Source: a virus. Taken from it: DNA of 35,659 nucleotides. Location of the stretch: the IMG/VR virus record IMGVR_UViG_3300044608_000892, positions 1 through 35,659 of that record. One strand, 5' to 3'. The position numbers and the translations under genes are program-made. The notes below the pieces were generated by a model, which made no database searches, was not told where the DNA came from, and saw only the letters and a list, made by a program, of their open reading frames with translations. Positions 28,050-34,651 of the stretch are shown piece by piece. Each line of letters starts with the position of its first letter. Positions within the stretch are counted from its first letter, which is position 1.

Positions 28050-28423
28050 CACAGTTCCACTTCCTTCAACCGCCACCGGCCATCCTCTTTATCCCACCCG
28101 TGGATGAGGATTCTCCACCCCGACCGGATCATTTCTGGATAGGCCTCTGTCTCCTCTATCTTGGTTCTTCTAGAGGATACGTTCGCTCTACTCGTAACCT
28201 GTACGGCGACGGTTTCGTGGTTCCCAATACACAGTAGGTCGATACACCCAAACAGGTCGTGCTTCCTGCGGGTGAAGGCGTTGTAGTGCTCGACAGTAGC
28301 GACTACGTATCCCCGGTCTCTCATTTCTGCCATAGACCTAGGCGTCAGACTCGGTATTTTCCGCTTAGGCTTCGCTAGCGCTTGCACATCTTCTGCGATA
28401 GTGCTATCGTCTGGTTTCGACAT
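28049..28423 (-). CDS. PD-(D/E)XK-type nuclease-like protein
   Basis: The ATG at 28423 has GAGG 6 nt upstream. The 124-residue protein contains RDRGYVVATVEHYNAFTRRK, HDLFGCIDLLCIGNHETVAV and QVTSRANVSSRRTKIEE. The spacing E-(x)n-D-(x)n-hhhhQVTS resembles small PD-(D/E)XK proteins (Glu45, Asp62, Gln75 with a T-S in place of the usual Lys), such as VRR-NUC or resolvase-like nucleases. It may resolve branched DNA or process ends in recombination, next to the divergent exonuclease operon. The missing canonical Lys lowers confidence in activity. Confidence 0.65.
   Translation of the reverse strand: MSKPDDSTIAEDVQALAKPKRKIPSLTPRSMAEMRDRGYVVATVEHYNAFTRRKHDLFGCIDLLCIGNHETVAVQVTSRANVSSRRTKIEETEAYPEMIRSGWRILIHGWDKEDGRWRLKEVEL
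28382..28410 (+). promoter_or_regulatory. Candidate rightward promoter of the recombination operon
   Basis: TTGCAC (28382-28387), a 17-nt spacer and TATCGT (28405-28410) on the plus strand, 24 bp before the exonuclease ATG. It shares the -35 hexamer with the promoter at 20707. The spacer contains GATAGTGC, as in motif copy C, within the inverted repeat CGATAG TG CTATCG (28396-28409). It lies inside the 5' end of the divergent nuclease gene. Confidence 0.45.
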
Positions 28424-28433
28424 GGAGACCTCG

Positions 28434-29342
28434 ATGAAGGTAACGAACAACTGGGGTGTGCCTGAGCCGCTGATGACGCTGGCGTCTCGGGAATACTACA
28501 GCAAGGGGAAGAGTGACTACAGCGTGACTGAGCTTCTTTCCCCGCCCCGGGTAAGGCGGTTGAGAGAGCAACACAGCGAACACCTTGTCTCGGATGTTAC
28601 GGACATGATGTGGCAGATGCTTGGGTCTGCCTTGCATGTAGTCATGGAGCGGGGTGAAACCCCGGGCTGGATCTCAGAAGAGCGTGTCTTTCTAGAGATC
28701 GACGGGGTAACGATCTCGGGGCAAATAGATCTCCAACAGGAAACCCCTGACGGTTTAATCCTGTACGACTACAAGTTCACCTCCGCATGGGCGGTGATGA
28801 ACGACAAGATCGAATGGGAGCAACAGCTAAACCTGTACGGCTGGCTCTTGAGAAAGGTCAAGAACCAGAACATTGCCGGTCTCAGGATCTGCGCTCTTAT
28901 CCGGGACTGGAGTAAGCACGATACCCGGGAGGGGTACCCGCCAAAACAAATACACGTTATCGAGATCCCGCTCTGGGACTTTGAAACGGCGGATAGGTTC
29001 GTAAGAACCCGGTTAGACCAGCACAAGGAGTCTAAGGTCACGACCGATCTGGGCGGGGATCTGCCTTTGTGTACAGAGCATGAACGATGGCAGTCAGAAA
29101 CCATGTACGCAGTAAGGAGGGAAGGAAGAAAAACAGCAATCAAAGTCCTAAGAGATCACAACGAAGCCAAGCAACTAGCAGAAAAGGAAAAAGGATATGT
29201 CGAAATCAGGAACGGGGAACCCAAGCGGTGTACCGGGAACTACTGTGGAGTCGCAGAGTTCTGCGACCAATATCGAATGGAACTTGCTGAAGCTGAACGT
29301 CAACGAGCACACGGAGAAGAAGCAGAACCTAACGTATCTTAG
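28434..29342 (+). CDS. RecB/Cas4-like PD-(D/E)XK exonuclease with Fe-S cysteines
   Basis: The start at 28434 is chosen for GGAG 8 nt upstream. The 302-residue protein shows the RecB-nuclease motif series: GSALHVV (His68), SGQIDL (Asp99), YDYKFTS (Asp112, Lys114) and WEQQLNLYGWLL. Four cysteines (Cys213, 266, 271, 277) in the Cas4/AddB-like arrangement with C-x4-C-x5-C near the C terminus suggest a 4Fe-4S cluster. It would resect DNA ends to give single strands for the annealing protein encoded next. Its 3' end overlaps that gene by 146 bp. Confidence 0.85.
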   Translation: MKVTNNWGVPEPLMTLASREYYSKGKSDYSVTELLSPPRVRRLREQHSEHLVSDVTDMMWQMLGSALHVVMERGETPGWISEERVFLEIDGVTISGQIDLQQETPDGLILYDYKFTSAWAVMNDKIEWEQQLNLYGWLLRKVKNQNIAGLRICALIRDWSKHDTREGYPPKQIHVIEIPLWDFETADRFVRTRLDQHKESKVTTDLGGDLPLCTEHERWQSETMYAVRREGRKTAIKVLRDHNEAKQLAEKEKGYVEIRNGEPKRCTGNYCGVAEFCDQYRMELAEAERQRAHGEEAEPNVS

Positions 29343-29898
29343 TTGGGCGTGGGCATGGCAGGAAGCATTAAAAGCTGATCCGAAAGCTTCTTTCCGGGTT
29401 CACACGTTCTCAACCGTGCAAGACGGTGCAAGTCCGGTTATGAACATCAACGGGACGGGAATGGTCTGGGTGGATGTAACCCTTAACGGGACTACGAGAA
29501 CAGGCTTTCTGCCGGTTATGGATCACCGGAATAAACCTATCGAGGAGCCGGATGCGTTTCAGGTAAACACCGCTCTTATGAGGTGTATGACCAAGACCTT
29601 AGCTCTGTTTGGATTGGGTCTCTACATCTACGCCGGGGAGGATCTGCCGGAAGGTGAGCCGGAGGTAGCGCCGGAAGCCAAGAAAGCGGTACAGGAACCC
29701 AAGGTAGACGCAAACCTAGCTTTGTTTGCAGAGAAGATGAAAGAGATGGTGACCATCGCTACTACTAAAGATGAACTCCGGGAGTTCTGGAAAGCAAACC
29801 TGCCTCAGTTGGACATCCTTAAAACCGAGAACCCTGACCTGTTCAAGTCAGTTCTGAAAACGTTTAAAGACGCTCAATCACAAATGGAACAAGCATGA
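29197..29898 (+). CDS. Single-strand annealing protein, Sak3/DUF1071-like
   Basis: This 233-residue protein has an unusual long N-terminal overlap (146 bp) with the exonuclease; the ATG at 29197 has AAGGA at 8-nt spacing, and no other ATG fits before the conserved region. The core LKLNVNEHTEKKQNLTYLSW, AWAWQEALKADPKASFRV and RCMTKTLALFGLGLYIYAGE is the DUF1071/Sak3 pattern (Rad52-superfamily annealases). The C-terminal third is charged and helical. It would anneal exonuclease-generated strands for recombination-dependent replication or repair. Confidence 0.82.
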   Translation: MSKSGTGNPSGVPGTTVESQSSATNIEWNLLKLNVNEHTEKKQNLTYLSWAWAWQEALKADPKASFRVHTFSTVQDGASPVMNINGTGMVWVDVTLNGTTRTGFLPVMDHRNKPIEEPDAFQVNTALMRCMTKTLALFGLGLYIYAGEDLPEGEPEVAPEAKKAVQEPKVDANLALFAEKMKEMVTIATTKDELREFWKANLPQLDILKTENPDLFKSVLKTFKDAQSQMEQA

Positions 29899-30038
29899 GA
29901 TCTTACAAAACCGTCTCTGTCCCGCTGGATGTCATAGCACTTCTAGACGAAGTTAAGAAGGAGCTAGAGAAGAAGTTCGGGGTGAGCTTCTCTTATCCCC
30001 AAGTGATTACTTACCTCGTAAAACACAGGAGCATCTGA
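29895..30038 (+). CDS. Tiny ribbon-helix-helix-like protein, 47 aa
   Basis: The ATG overlaps the previous stop (ATGA), and the stop overlaps the next ATG (TGATG). The 47-residue product begins MRSYKTVSVPLDVIALLDEV and ends YPQVITYLVKHRSI. A short strand (KTVSVPL), a helix (DVIALLDEVKKELEKKF) and a second helix (SYPQVITYLVKH) match the ribbon-helix-helix outline of Arc/CopG dimers. It may regulate the recombination operon. It has no toxin partner nearby. Confidence 0.6.
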   Translation: MRSYKTVSVPLDVIALLDEVKKELEKKFGVSFSYPQVITYLVKHRSI

Positions 30039-30331
30039 TGTACGAACAACGCAAAGACTCTGGTCGATTGATGGCCTCGCAGACCAAGAAACACGAGAAG
30101 TCCCCCGACTACTGGGGAGAGATCGCTATCGACGTTAAAGACCTGACCAAGGTTGAACAAGTCAATGGCCTTCTTGTTTTTAAGATCAACGGCTGGAAGC
30201 GTAAGACCCAAGCAGGTTCTACCTATCTCAGTCTAGCCATCGACCGGTACGTTAGCGACCGTGCCTCCAAAGCAGCACCAAAACCTGTCGTTAAGAAATC
30301 GTTCGATGATCTGGAAGACGACTTCGTATGA
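30038..30331 (+). CDS. OB-like single-stranded DNA-binding protein candidate
   Basis: This 97-residue protein contains KSPDYWGEIAIDVKDLTKVE, GLLVFKINGWKRKTQAGSTY and LSLAIDRY, a strand pattern (GxxxI...hxxxGWxxxxxxGxxYLSLxI) seen in short phage OB-like/DUF736-type proteins. The C terminus (KSFDDLEDDFV) is acidic and ends in aromatic/hydrophobic residues, like SSB tails that recruit partners. It lies directly after the annealase, supporting an SSB role. The family assignment is from pattern only. Confidence 0.6.
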   Translation: MYEQRKDSGRLMASQTKKHEKSPDYWGEIAIDVKDLTKVEQVNGLLVFKINGWKRKTQAGSTYLSLAIDRYVSDRASKAAPKPVVKKSFDDLEDDFV

Positions 30332-30711
30332 GTCCGCTGGAATTTGAAGCCAAGAAGATCGCGCTTAAACAGGATAGCAACGGGTTTGTTTTAACCCTTG
30401 CTGTTCATCCCGACGAGGCTCCGGAGGAGCTTCTTAGGGACTTCGTAGGAGCGCGGTACATGGTGGTGATGGTACGAATCCTAGACGATGAGACCAAGCT
30501 TCTTTATAAGAACCGCGTCAGTCAGGCAGCGGTCTTGTGTAAGAAGATGGACTTTCAGATGTGGTTGGGGGTTGACTCAGAACTAACAGCCGCAGAGGAG
30601 CTATGCAAACGGCTGGAGATCAAATCACGATCTGAGTTGAATGGAAACAAGAAAGCTCAGGAACGGTTTGATCAACTGGTAAAGGAATATAACGATGCCG
30701 ATTTCTTCTAA
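30328..30711 (+). CDS. Conserved recombination-operon protein, unknown function
   Basis: This 127-residue protein contains FEAKKIALKQDSNGFVLTLA, VHPDEAPEELLRDFVGARYM and VVMVRILDDETKLLYKN. The KQDxxGxVLTLxVHPDExPEELLRDFVGxRYxVVMVRxxDDE core is a strong conserved pattern in proteins encoded next to phage recombination genes. Its central beta-strand/helix pattern may be a small alpha/beta domain. It overlaps both neighbours. It possibly assists the exonuclease/annealase; no direct evidence. Confidence 0.68.
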   Translation: MSPLEFEAKKIALKQDSNGFVLTLAVHPDEAPEELLRDFVGARYMVVMVRILDDETKLLYKNRVSQAAVLCKKMDFQMWLGVDSELTAAEELCKRLEIKSRSELNGNKKAQERFDQLVKEYNDADFF

Positions 30712-30997
30712 GAAACTGAAACCTTTTATGTCTTACATAGAAGAGTCTCAGTACGTAAAGATGAGCAGGCTTTCTAAGAAGACTCACATTCCAATGTCTC
30801 AACTTATGAGGGAAGCTATCTCAATAAGGATCACAGAAGGCAACCCCTACACCGCCGGATTTAATAGCGGTTTGGAACATGCCATGAAAATTATTGATAA
30901 CAATCAAGCTTCGCAAATGCGATTCCCGTCTGGGAAATCTTTCGCAGAGTTGATTAACGAGGAAATTGAAAAGGCCCGTATGAATGAAACTGCTTAA
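30695..30997 (+). CDS. Ribbon-helix-helix-type DNA-binding protein
   Basis: This 100-residue protein begins MPISSKKLKPFMSYIEESQY and continues VKMSRLSKKTHIPMSQLMRE, then AISIRITEGNPYTAGFNSGL. The strand-helix-helix order with PMSQLMREAI is the CopG/RHH pattern. The C-terminal extension (FAELINEEIEKARMNE) is helical and could set oligomerisation. AAAGGA lies 8 nt before the ATG. It probably regulates the operon or acts as an accessory architectural protein. Confidence 0.65.
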   Translation: MPISSKKLKPFMSYIEESQYVKMSRLSKKTHIPMSQLMREAISIRITEGNPYTAGFNSGLEHAMKIIDNNQASQMRFPSGKSFAELINEEIEKARMNETA

Positions 30998-31271
30998 AGG
31001 AAATAGAAACCAATGCGGAGTATGTAAAGAGTACTTTAATTCAATAGGAGCTTTCGATAAACACCGAGTGTTTGATAAGCCGAAAGATTGGGCTACAAGA
31101 CGCTGCATGACATCAGACGAAATGATCAGCAGCGGGATGTCTCTTAACCAAGCAGGGTTCTGGGTAACAGAGAAAATGCCAGAACAGTTTTTAAAAGGAT
31201 TGAAGGAAAATGAAAGTAACAACCAAGGTAGTAAGCGTAACGCCAACGATGGCGAAGTCGTGGCTGGATAA
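30984..31271 (+). CDS. Phage FDxHR-type zinc finger protein
   Basis: This 95-residue protein carries NQCGVCKEYFNSIGAFDKHR and then RRCMTSDEMISSGMSLNQAG FWVTE in order. The CxxC...FxxxxAFDxHR...RxCMTxxEMxxxGMxxNxxGFW pattern is the short phage zinc-binding family often noted as FDxHR. The four ligands are Cys, Cys, His and Cys. It is common among early or recombination genes of phages of Proteobacteria; its role is unknown. It overlaps the ParB-like gene by 62 bp. Confidence 0.78.
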   Translation: MKLLKGNRNQCGVCKEYFNSIGAFDKHRVFDKPKDWATRRCMTSDEMISSGMSLNQAGFWVTEKMPEQFLKGLKENESNNQGSKRNANDGEVVAG

Positions 31272-32004
31272 GTTTAACAATCGAAATCGGAACGTCCGGG
31301 AAGGTGCCATTAGCAACTACGCTAATGACATGAAAGAAGGTAGGTGGGAACTCACCCACCAAGGGATCGCCTTCTACGAAGATGGCGTCTTAGCTGATGG
31401 GCAGCACCGTCTGTTAGCGGTGATCCGGGCCAACAGAGACGTTCAGTTCATGGTGACTCACGGTCTACCTAAGAAAGCAGGGGCCGTCTTAGATCAACAC
31501 TCTAAGCGACAGGCTCATGACGCCATCGCCATCGGCGGTCTAGCTGAGGGGACCAATAGGAACATCGTAGCTATCACACGTTTCCTGATGTCCAACATGG
31601 GCACCACTACAAAACCCAAGAGTGTTCATGACATTGCGTGGTTTATAAAGAAGTACTACGAAGTCCTGCACAAGGTTGACCGGATGGTCATCTCCAAGAA
31701 ACGGCAAGTTACACACGCCGGGATCTTATCGGTGTATGTTTGTGCGCTGTTGGCTGGGGAGCCAGAAGAGAAACTCGCTAGGTTTGTAAAGGTGATGTAC
31801 ACAGGTGAACCTGCCGGACCGCATGAGAACGCAGCTATTCGTCTGAGAGAACACCTGCTGATGACGCCGAACGCATGGGTTGGTGCGGCACGTACAGAAA
31901 CCTGTAAACGCGCCATGAGAGCGCTGCATGCGTTTGTCCGGGAACAACCGCTGGGCAGGCTTGCAGTACCGCCTGAGTTCATTTACTCAATGCCGGAGGC
32001 ATGA
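31210..32004 (+). CDS. ParB-like (DGQHR) protein
   Basis: The 264-residue protein starts at ATG 31210 behind GAAGGAA. The N-terminal half has VTPTMAKSWLDKFNNRNRNV, then LTHQGIAFYEDGVLADGQHR (Asp63-Arg67) and LLAVIRANRDVQFMVTHGLP, the DGQHR/ParB-N type motif. The C-terminal half is helical (RFVKVMYTGEPAGPHENAAI, RLREHLLMTPNAWVGAARTE). Related proteins with this fold act as CTP- or nucleotide-dependent DNA-binding proteins, or remain unassigned. Its position after recombination genes suggests DNA metabolism or regulation. Confidence 0.75.
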   Translation: MKVTTKVVSVTPTMAKSWLDKFNNRNRNVREGAISNYANDMKEGRWELTHQGIAFYEDGVLADGQHRLLAVIRANRDVQFMVTHGLPKKAGAVLDQHSKRQAHDAIAIGGLAEGTNRNIVAITRFLMSNMGTTTKPKSVHDIAWFIKKYYEVLHKVDRMVISKKRQVTHAGILSVYVCALLAGEPEEKLARFVKVMYTGEPAGPHENAAIRLREHLLMTPNAWVGAARTETCKRAMRALHAFVREQPLGRLAVPPEFIYSMPEA

Positions 32005-32219
32005 TGGATATCACCGTATACAAAAGAGTGACAGACGTACAGGCCACATGGAAGTCATTTGGTTGGTCACCTCCCAGTGATGACCCGACGATAAAAGCAA
32101 AGTGGCTGTTTTATAGAACCCTAGACACTGGTGGATCTAACGAAACACCTTGTCTAGAACCGTCAGACGGTTACGCATTCCGTATAGATTTTAATTGCCA
32201 AGGAAAGATAGATGATTGA
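32001..32219 (+). CDS. Hypothetical small protein
   Basis: This 72-residue protein begins MMDITVYKRVTDVQATWKSF and contains GWSPPSDDPTIKAKWLFYRT. The ATG at 32001 overlaps the previous stop; the next ATG (32004) has slightly better SD spacing and would remove one residue. No family is recognised. The tight 8-bp overlap with the next gene shows it belongs to the same transcript. Confidence 0.62.
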   Translation: MMDITVYKRVTDVQATWKSFGWSPPSDDPTIKAKWLFYRTLDTGGSNETPCLEPSDGYAFRIDFNCQGKIDD

Positions 32220-32385
32220 TTACAGCGAAGGTTGTCATGAGTTAAAGAACCTAGTTCACGACCTGTATCGGGCGTGTCTAGATAAAGATTACTTAACTGC
32301 CAAGGAGCTTTGCGATCAGATCGTAGTAGCTGCCCGGCTTACCCGGGCGACCATTACAGACCAGCAGGAGAAAAACAATGTATGA
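32212..32385 (+). CDS. Small helical protein, 57 aa
   Basis: The 57-residue product begins MIDYSEGCHELKNLVHDLYR and continues ACLDKDYLTAKELCDQIVVA, predicted all-helical. The ATG at 32212 overlaps the preceding stop by 8 bp and has AGGAAAG upstream. The pattern xxxLxxxLxDLYxACLxxDYxxAxELCDxIxxxAR occurs in short phage proteins; no role is known. It overlaps the next gene by 8 bp. Confidence 0.62.
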   Translation: MIDYSEGCHELKNLVHDLYRACLDKDYLTAKELCDQIVVAARLTRATITDQQEKNNV

Positions 32386-32734
32386 CCAGACTAGAGCCTG
32401 TCAGGCGTTGTTATCTTCTGTGATTGCCTTAGCGGTGAATGACGCAACCGCTGCCCCGGTCAAGAACAAAGACAGCAAATTTCCGATGACAGTAGAAGCG
32501 TTTACTGCCATGCGGTTTTTGTTCGATGAAACGCAAGCAGGTTTAGCTGAGTACGCTACTTGGCTGGACATCGACCCCGGGCACTTTAGAACCAAGCTGA
32601 GAGAGGTGATGGCTGATAACCACCCCCACCCCCGGGCGGGGTTTGATGCTATGAGGCGTAGGAACTTTCGGCAGAACTACGGATTTTGGCTGAGGATTAA
32701 AGGAGAGCCCGTTAGCTTGGAGGAGGAAGAATGA
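32378..32734 (+). CDS. Conserved phage protein, possible sigma/antitermination-like or structural role unknown
   Basis: This 118-residue protein contains FTAMRFLFDETQAGLAEYAT, WLDIDPGHFRTKLREVMADN and AMRRRNFRQNYGFWLRIKG. The helical middle with LDIDPxHxRxKL could form an HTH-like pair, but spacing does not clearly match a known fold. It is coupled to both neighbours by short overlaps (8 bp and 4 bp). I cannot assign a function. Confidence 0.62.
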   Translation: MYDQTRACQALLSSVIALAVNDATAAPVKNKDSKFPMTVEAFTAMRFLFDETQAGLAEYATWLDIDPGHFRTKLREVMADNHPHPRAGFDAMRRRNFRQNYGFWLRIKGEPVSLEEEE

Positions 32735-32886
32735 AAGACTACACCGGCTACACAACCCAGCGAGCCATCTTAATAGAGTACCTACAGGTCATGATCGCCC
32801 GGAACGATTGGCATGGCGTTGCTGATGTAGCGATAGATCTTAGGGAGATGGAAGCAGAACATAGGAAGGAATATGAAACGAGATGA
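32731..32886 (+). CDS. Small helical protein, 51 aa
   Basis: Direct translation from ATG 32731 (SD GGAGGAAG in the previous gene's end) gives 51 residues: MKDYTGYTTQRAILIEYLQV, MIARNDWHGVADVAIDLREM, then a charged tail. The IEYLxxMIxxNDWHGVADxAxDLREMEA pattern is a short two-helix unit that recurs in phage proteins. It overlaps the next gene by 14 bp. The function is unknown. Confidence 0.65.
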   Translation: MKDYTGYTTQRAILIEYLQVMIARNDWHGVADVAIDLREMEAEHRKEYETR

Positions 32887-33088
32887 GATCCTGAACCGCG
32901 CAGAGAAGCACAGTACTCTTACAGCAGGATGGATCTTTAACGCTTCAGGCTTAGAGAAATTTTGGAAGGAAGCATACGAGGCCGGGAGGAAAGCAGAAAG
33001 GAAAGACTGTGCAGATCTAACAGAACAGATGGGTCTAGACGGTTACGGAACGCTTGCTATAGCAGCAGCGATGAGGAAAAGAAAATGA
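32873..33088 (+). CDS. Small protein of a local paralogue family (member 1)
   Basis: This 71-residue protein begins MKRDEILNRAEKHSTLTAGW and has EAYEAGRKAERKDCADLTEQ. It shares the M-x-R-D-E-I-x-x-x-A start and the A-E-R-x-x-C-A-x-L centre with three nearby genes. Such MNREEIxxMAREAG...ERExCAxLC...AAxAIRAR proteins are common in phages of Burkholderiales and others; the function is unknown. AGGAAG precedes the ATG. Confidence 0.65.
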   Translation: MKRDEILNRAEKHSTLTAGWIFNASGLEKFWKEAYEAGRKAERKDCADLTEQMGLDGYGTLAIAAAMRKRK

Positions 33089-33324
33089 GCGAAGACGAAG
33101 TGATGGAGTTGGCTCAGCGGGCCGGGACGTATACGGAAGTAGAAGACGGAGAGGAATGGTTAGTAATGTCTGAATCTGCTTTCCCGGTCTTTGCGAAGCT
33201 AATTATAGAAACTGAACGAGAGAAATGCGCACAGTTGTGTGAGCGCATGGCTAAGCGGTGTAACGACATTCGTGCAGCTGCATTAGAGGTGGCGGCGGAA
33301 TATATCCGGGCAGGTGCGAAATGA
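33085..33324 (+). CDS. Small protein of a local paralogue family (member 2)
   Basis: The ATG at 33085 overlaps the previous stop (ATGA). The 79-residue product begins MSEDEVMELAQRAGTYTEVE and contains AKLIIETEREKCAQLCERMA and AAEYIRAGAK, so it carries all three family segments (start helix, ERExCAQLCE, C-terminal AA-x-x-IRA). The longer open frame upstream lies inside member 1 and is not chosen. The function is unknown. Confidence 0.66.
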   Translation: MSEDEVMELAQRAGTYTEVEDGEEWLVMSESAFPVFAKLIIETEREKCAQLCERMAKRCNDIRAAALEVAAEYIRAGAK

Positions 33325-33614
33325 ACCGAGACGACATCATCCGCATGGCGCAGGAGGCTGAAGGGATTCAGTTCAACTACAGGCCCAGCGAGGAGTTTGT
33401 TTGCTTTGCCGAACGCTTCGCTGCTCTCATCGAACAGTATCTGTCCTACGACGGTATTCACACCTGCCACGCTGAGTGCCAACGTCCTGCGTGTGTAGCG
33501 GTGCGGGAGGCAGTCAAGGCCGAGCGTGAGGCGTGTGCTCAGTTGTGTTTGGAAACCGAGCCGTTTTACGGCGTGATGTTTGCTGAAGCTATCCGAGCAC
33601 GAAAGGGTTTGTAA
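33321..33614 (+). CDS. Small protein of a local paralogue family (member 3)
   Basis: This 97-residue protein begins MNRDDIIRMAQEAEGIQFNY and contains FAERFAALIEQYLSYDGIHT, VKAEREACAQLCLETEP and AEAIRARKGL. It is the most complete family member, with an inserted Cys/His-rich segment (HTCHAECQRPAC) that might bind metal. Its stop codon overlaps the start of the HNH endonuclease gene by one base, so the endonuclease entered exactly at the gene junction. Confidence 0.7.
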   Translation: MNRDDIIRMAQEAEGIQFNYRPSEEFVCFAERFAALIEQYLSYDGIHTCHAECQRPACVAVREAVKAEREACAQLCLETEPFYGVMFAEAIRARKGL

Positions 33615-34093
33615 TGGTTACCCAAGATCGACTACATGAGTTGTTTGATTATAAAGACGGGCAACTAATTGCGAAAATAAAACGAAAACGAAGAAATGTT
33701 GGAGATGTTATGGGAAGCAAAACAGATAGAGGGTATCTAGCCGTATGCGTTGATGGGAAAAATTATAAGGTTCATAGAATAATTTATTTATATCACCACG
33801 GTAATTTGCCTGAACAAATAGACCATATAAATGGAATCAGAACTGATAACAGAATAGAAAACCTTCGACCTGCTACAGATTTACAGAACAGCCAAAACAG
33901 AAAGCCGTTAGCAAAATCTGGGGTCAAAGGTGTTTATTGGAATAAACGGTCAAAAAAATGGGTGGCAAATATTTGTGTCAACAGAAAAAACAAACACTTG
34001 GGTTCTTTTAAAACTCTAGAAGAAGCGGCAATGATTGCTACGGCAGAAAGATTGGCAGCGCATAAAGATTATGCTTGGAAAGGTGAGAAATGA
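33614..34093 (+). CDS. HNH-AP2 homing-type endonuclease
   Basis: This 159-residue protein has an HNH_3-like core (YKVHRIIYLYHHGNLPEQID, HINGIRTDNRIENLRPATDL; His54, Asp70-His71, Asn79, Asn83) followed by an AP2-type DNA-binding domain (GVKGVYWNKRSKKWVANICV, KHLGSFKTLEEAAMIATAER). Free-standing phage endonucleases of this type cut target DNA and spread by repair. The gene is visibly AT-richer (AAAATAAAACGAAAACGAAG near 33673) than its GC-rich neighbours, which suggests recent acquisition. Confidence 0.9.
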   Translation: MVTQDRLHELFDYKDGQLIAKIKRKRRNVGDVMGSKTDRGYLAVCVDGKNYKVHRIIYLYHHGNLPEQIDHINGIRTDNRIENLRPATDLQNSQNRKPLAKSGVKGVYWNKRSKKWVANICVNRKNKHLGSFKTLEEAAMIATAERLAAHKDYAWKGEK

Positions 34094-34302
34094 ACAACGG
34101 AGGTCCAGCGTTCCCAACGGGCACGGCATTTCAAGGCATGACCCTGCGCGATTACTTCGCAGCGCAGGCGATGCAAGGATTGCTTGCGGGTCTTGATAGA
34201 GATGCACGGCGGTTCATGGAGCGCCAGGAAGAGCCAGCAGAAGCCATGGCGAAAGCGTGCTGGACAATGGCAGACGCCATGCTGGAAGCGAGGAACAGAT
34301 GA
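34090..34302 (+). CDS. Conserved phage protein (TLRDYFAAQAM family)
   Basis: This 70-residue protein begins MNNGGPAFPTGTAFQGMTLR and continues DYFAAQAMQGLLAGLDRDAR. The pattern GGPAFP...GMTxRDYFAAxAMxGLLA...AxxxYxxADAMLxAR is extremely widespread in small phage proteins of unknown function. It overlaps the endonuclease gene by 4 bp and the next gene by 4 bp. Confidence 0.8.
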   Translation: MNNGGPAFPTGTAFQGMTLRDYFAAQAMQGLLAGLDRDARRFMERQEEPAEAMAKACWTMADAMLEARNR

Positions 34303-34523
34303 ACCAAAACGAGATCTTAAAGATCGCTGCTGAGGCCGGAGCGTTCTGGGAGCTATCGGAGACGCCAGAGAAAGACGTAGCCTTTCTGATGCGCGTTGTA
34401 GAGCGTGTTGCAGCCTACGAACGTGATCGGTGCATCCTGATCCTAGAGCGCCTGCACGAGCAAGTAGGTGATCGGCACAACTACTACTTGCACGCAGCCA
34501 AAGTGCTGAAGGGGGAGGCATGA
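34299..34523 (+). CDS. Small protein of a local paralogue family (member 4)
   Basis: This 74-residue protein begins MNQNEILKIAAEAGAFWELS and contains VVERVAAYERDRCILILERL and LHAAKVLKGEA. It has the family start (N-x-N/R-E/D-I-x-x-x-A-x-E-A) and the ERDRC centre, but is separated from members 1-3 by the endonuclease and the TLRDYF gene. The C-terminal IRA segment is replaced by AAKVLKG. The function is unknown. Confidence 0.65.
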   Translation: MNQNEILKIAAEAGAFWELSETPEKDVAFLMRVVERVAAYERDRCILILERLHEQVGDRHNYYLHAAKVLKGEA

Positions 34524-34651
34524 CCGAAGCCTTTTTTATCGGCTGGGCCGTTGGCATCATCACCGGCTATGTGATCTGGGCACCAGAGACACGGTTCAAG
34601 AAGAACTTCGTTGACGGACTGACGTTGCGGTTTTTGTGGGGGAAGAAATGA
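34520..34651 (+). CDS. Small single-span membrane protein, 43 aa
   Basis: Translation from ATG 34520 (SD GGGGGAGG) gives 43 residues beginning MTEAFFIGWAVGIITGYVIW, one hydrophobic span of about 18 residues, followed by a basic tail (RFKKNFVDGLTLRFLWGKK). The topology suggests inner-membrane insertion with a cytoplasmic C terminus. It overlaps both neighbours by 4 bp. It could be a superinfection or membrane-associated factor; no family is known. Confidence 0.6.
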   Translation: MTEAFFIGWAVGIITGYVIWAPETRFKKNFVDGLTLRFLWGKK

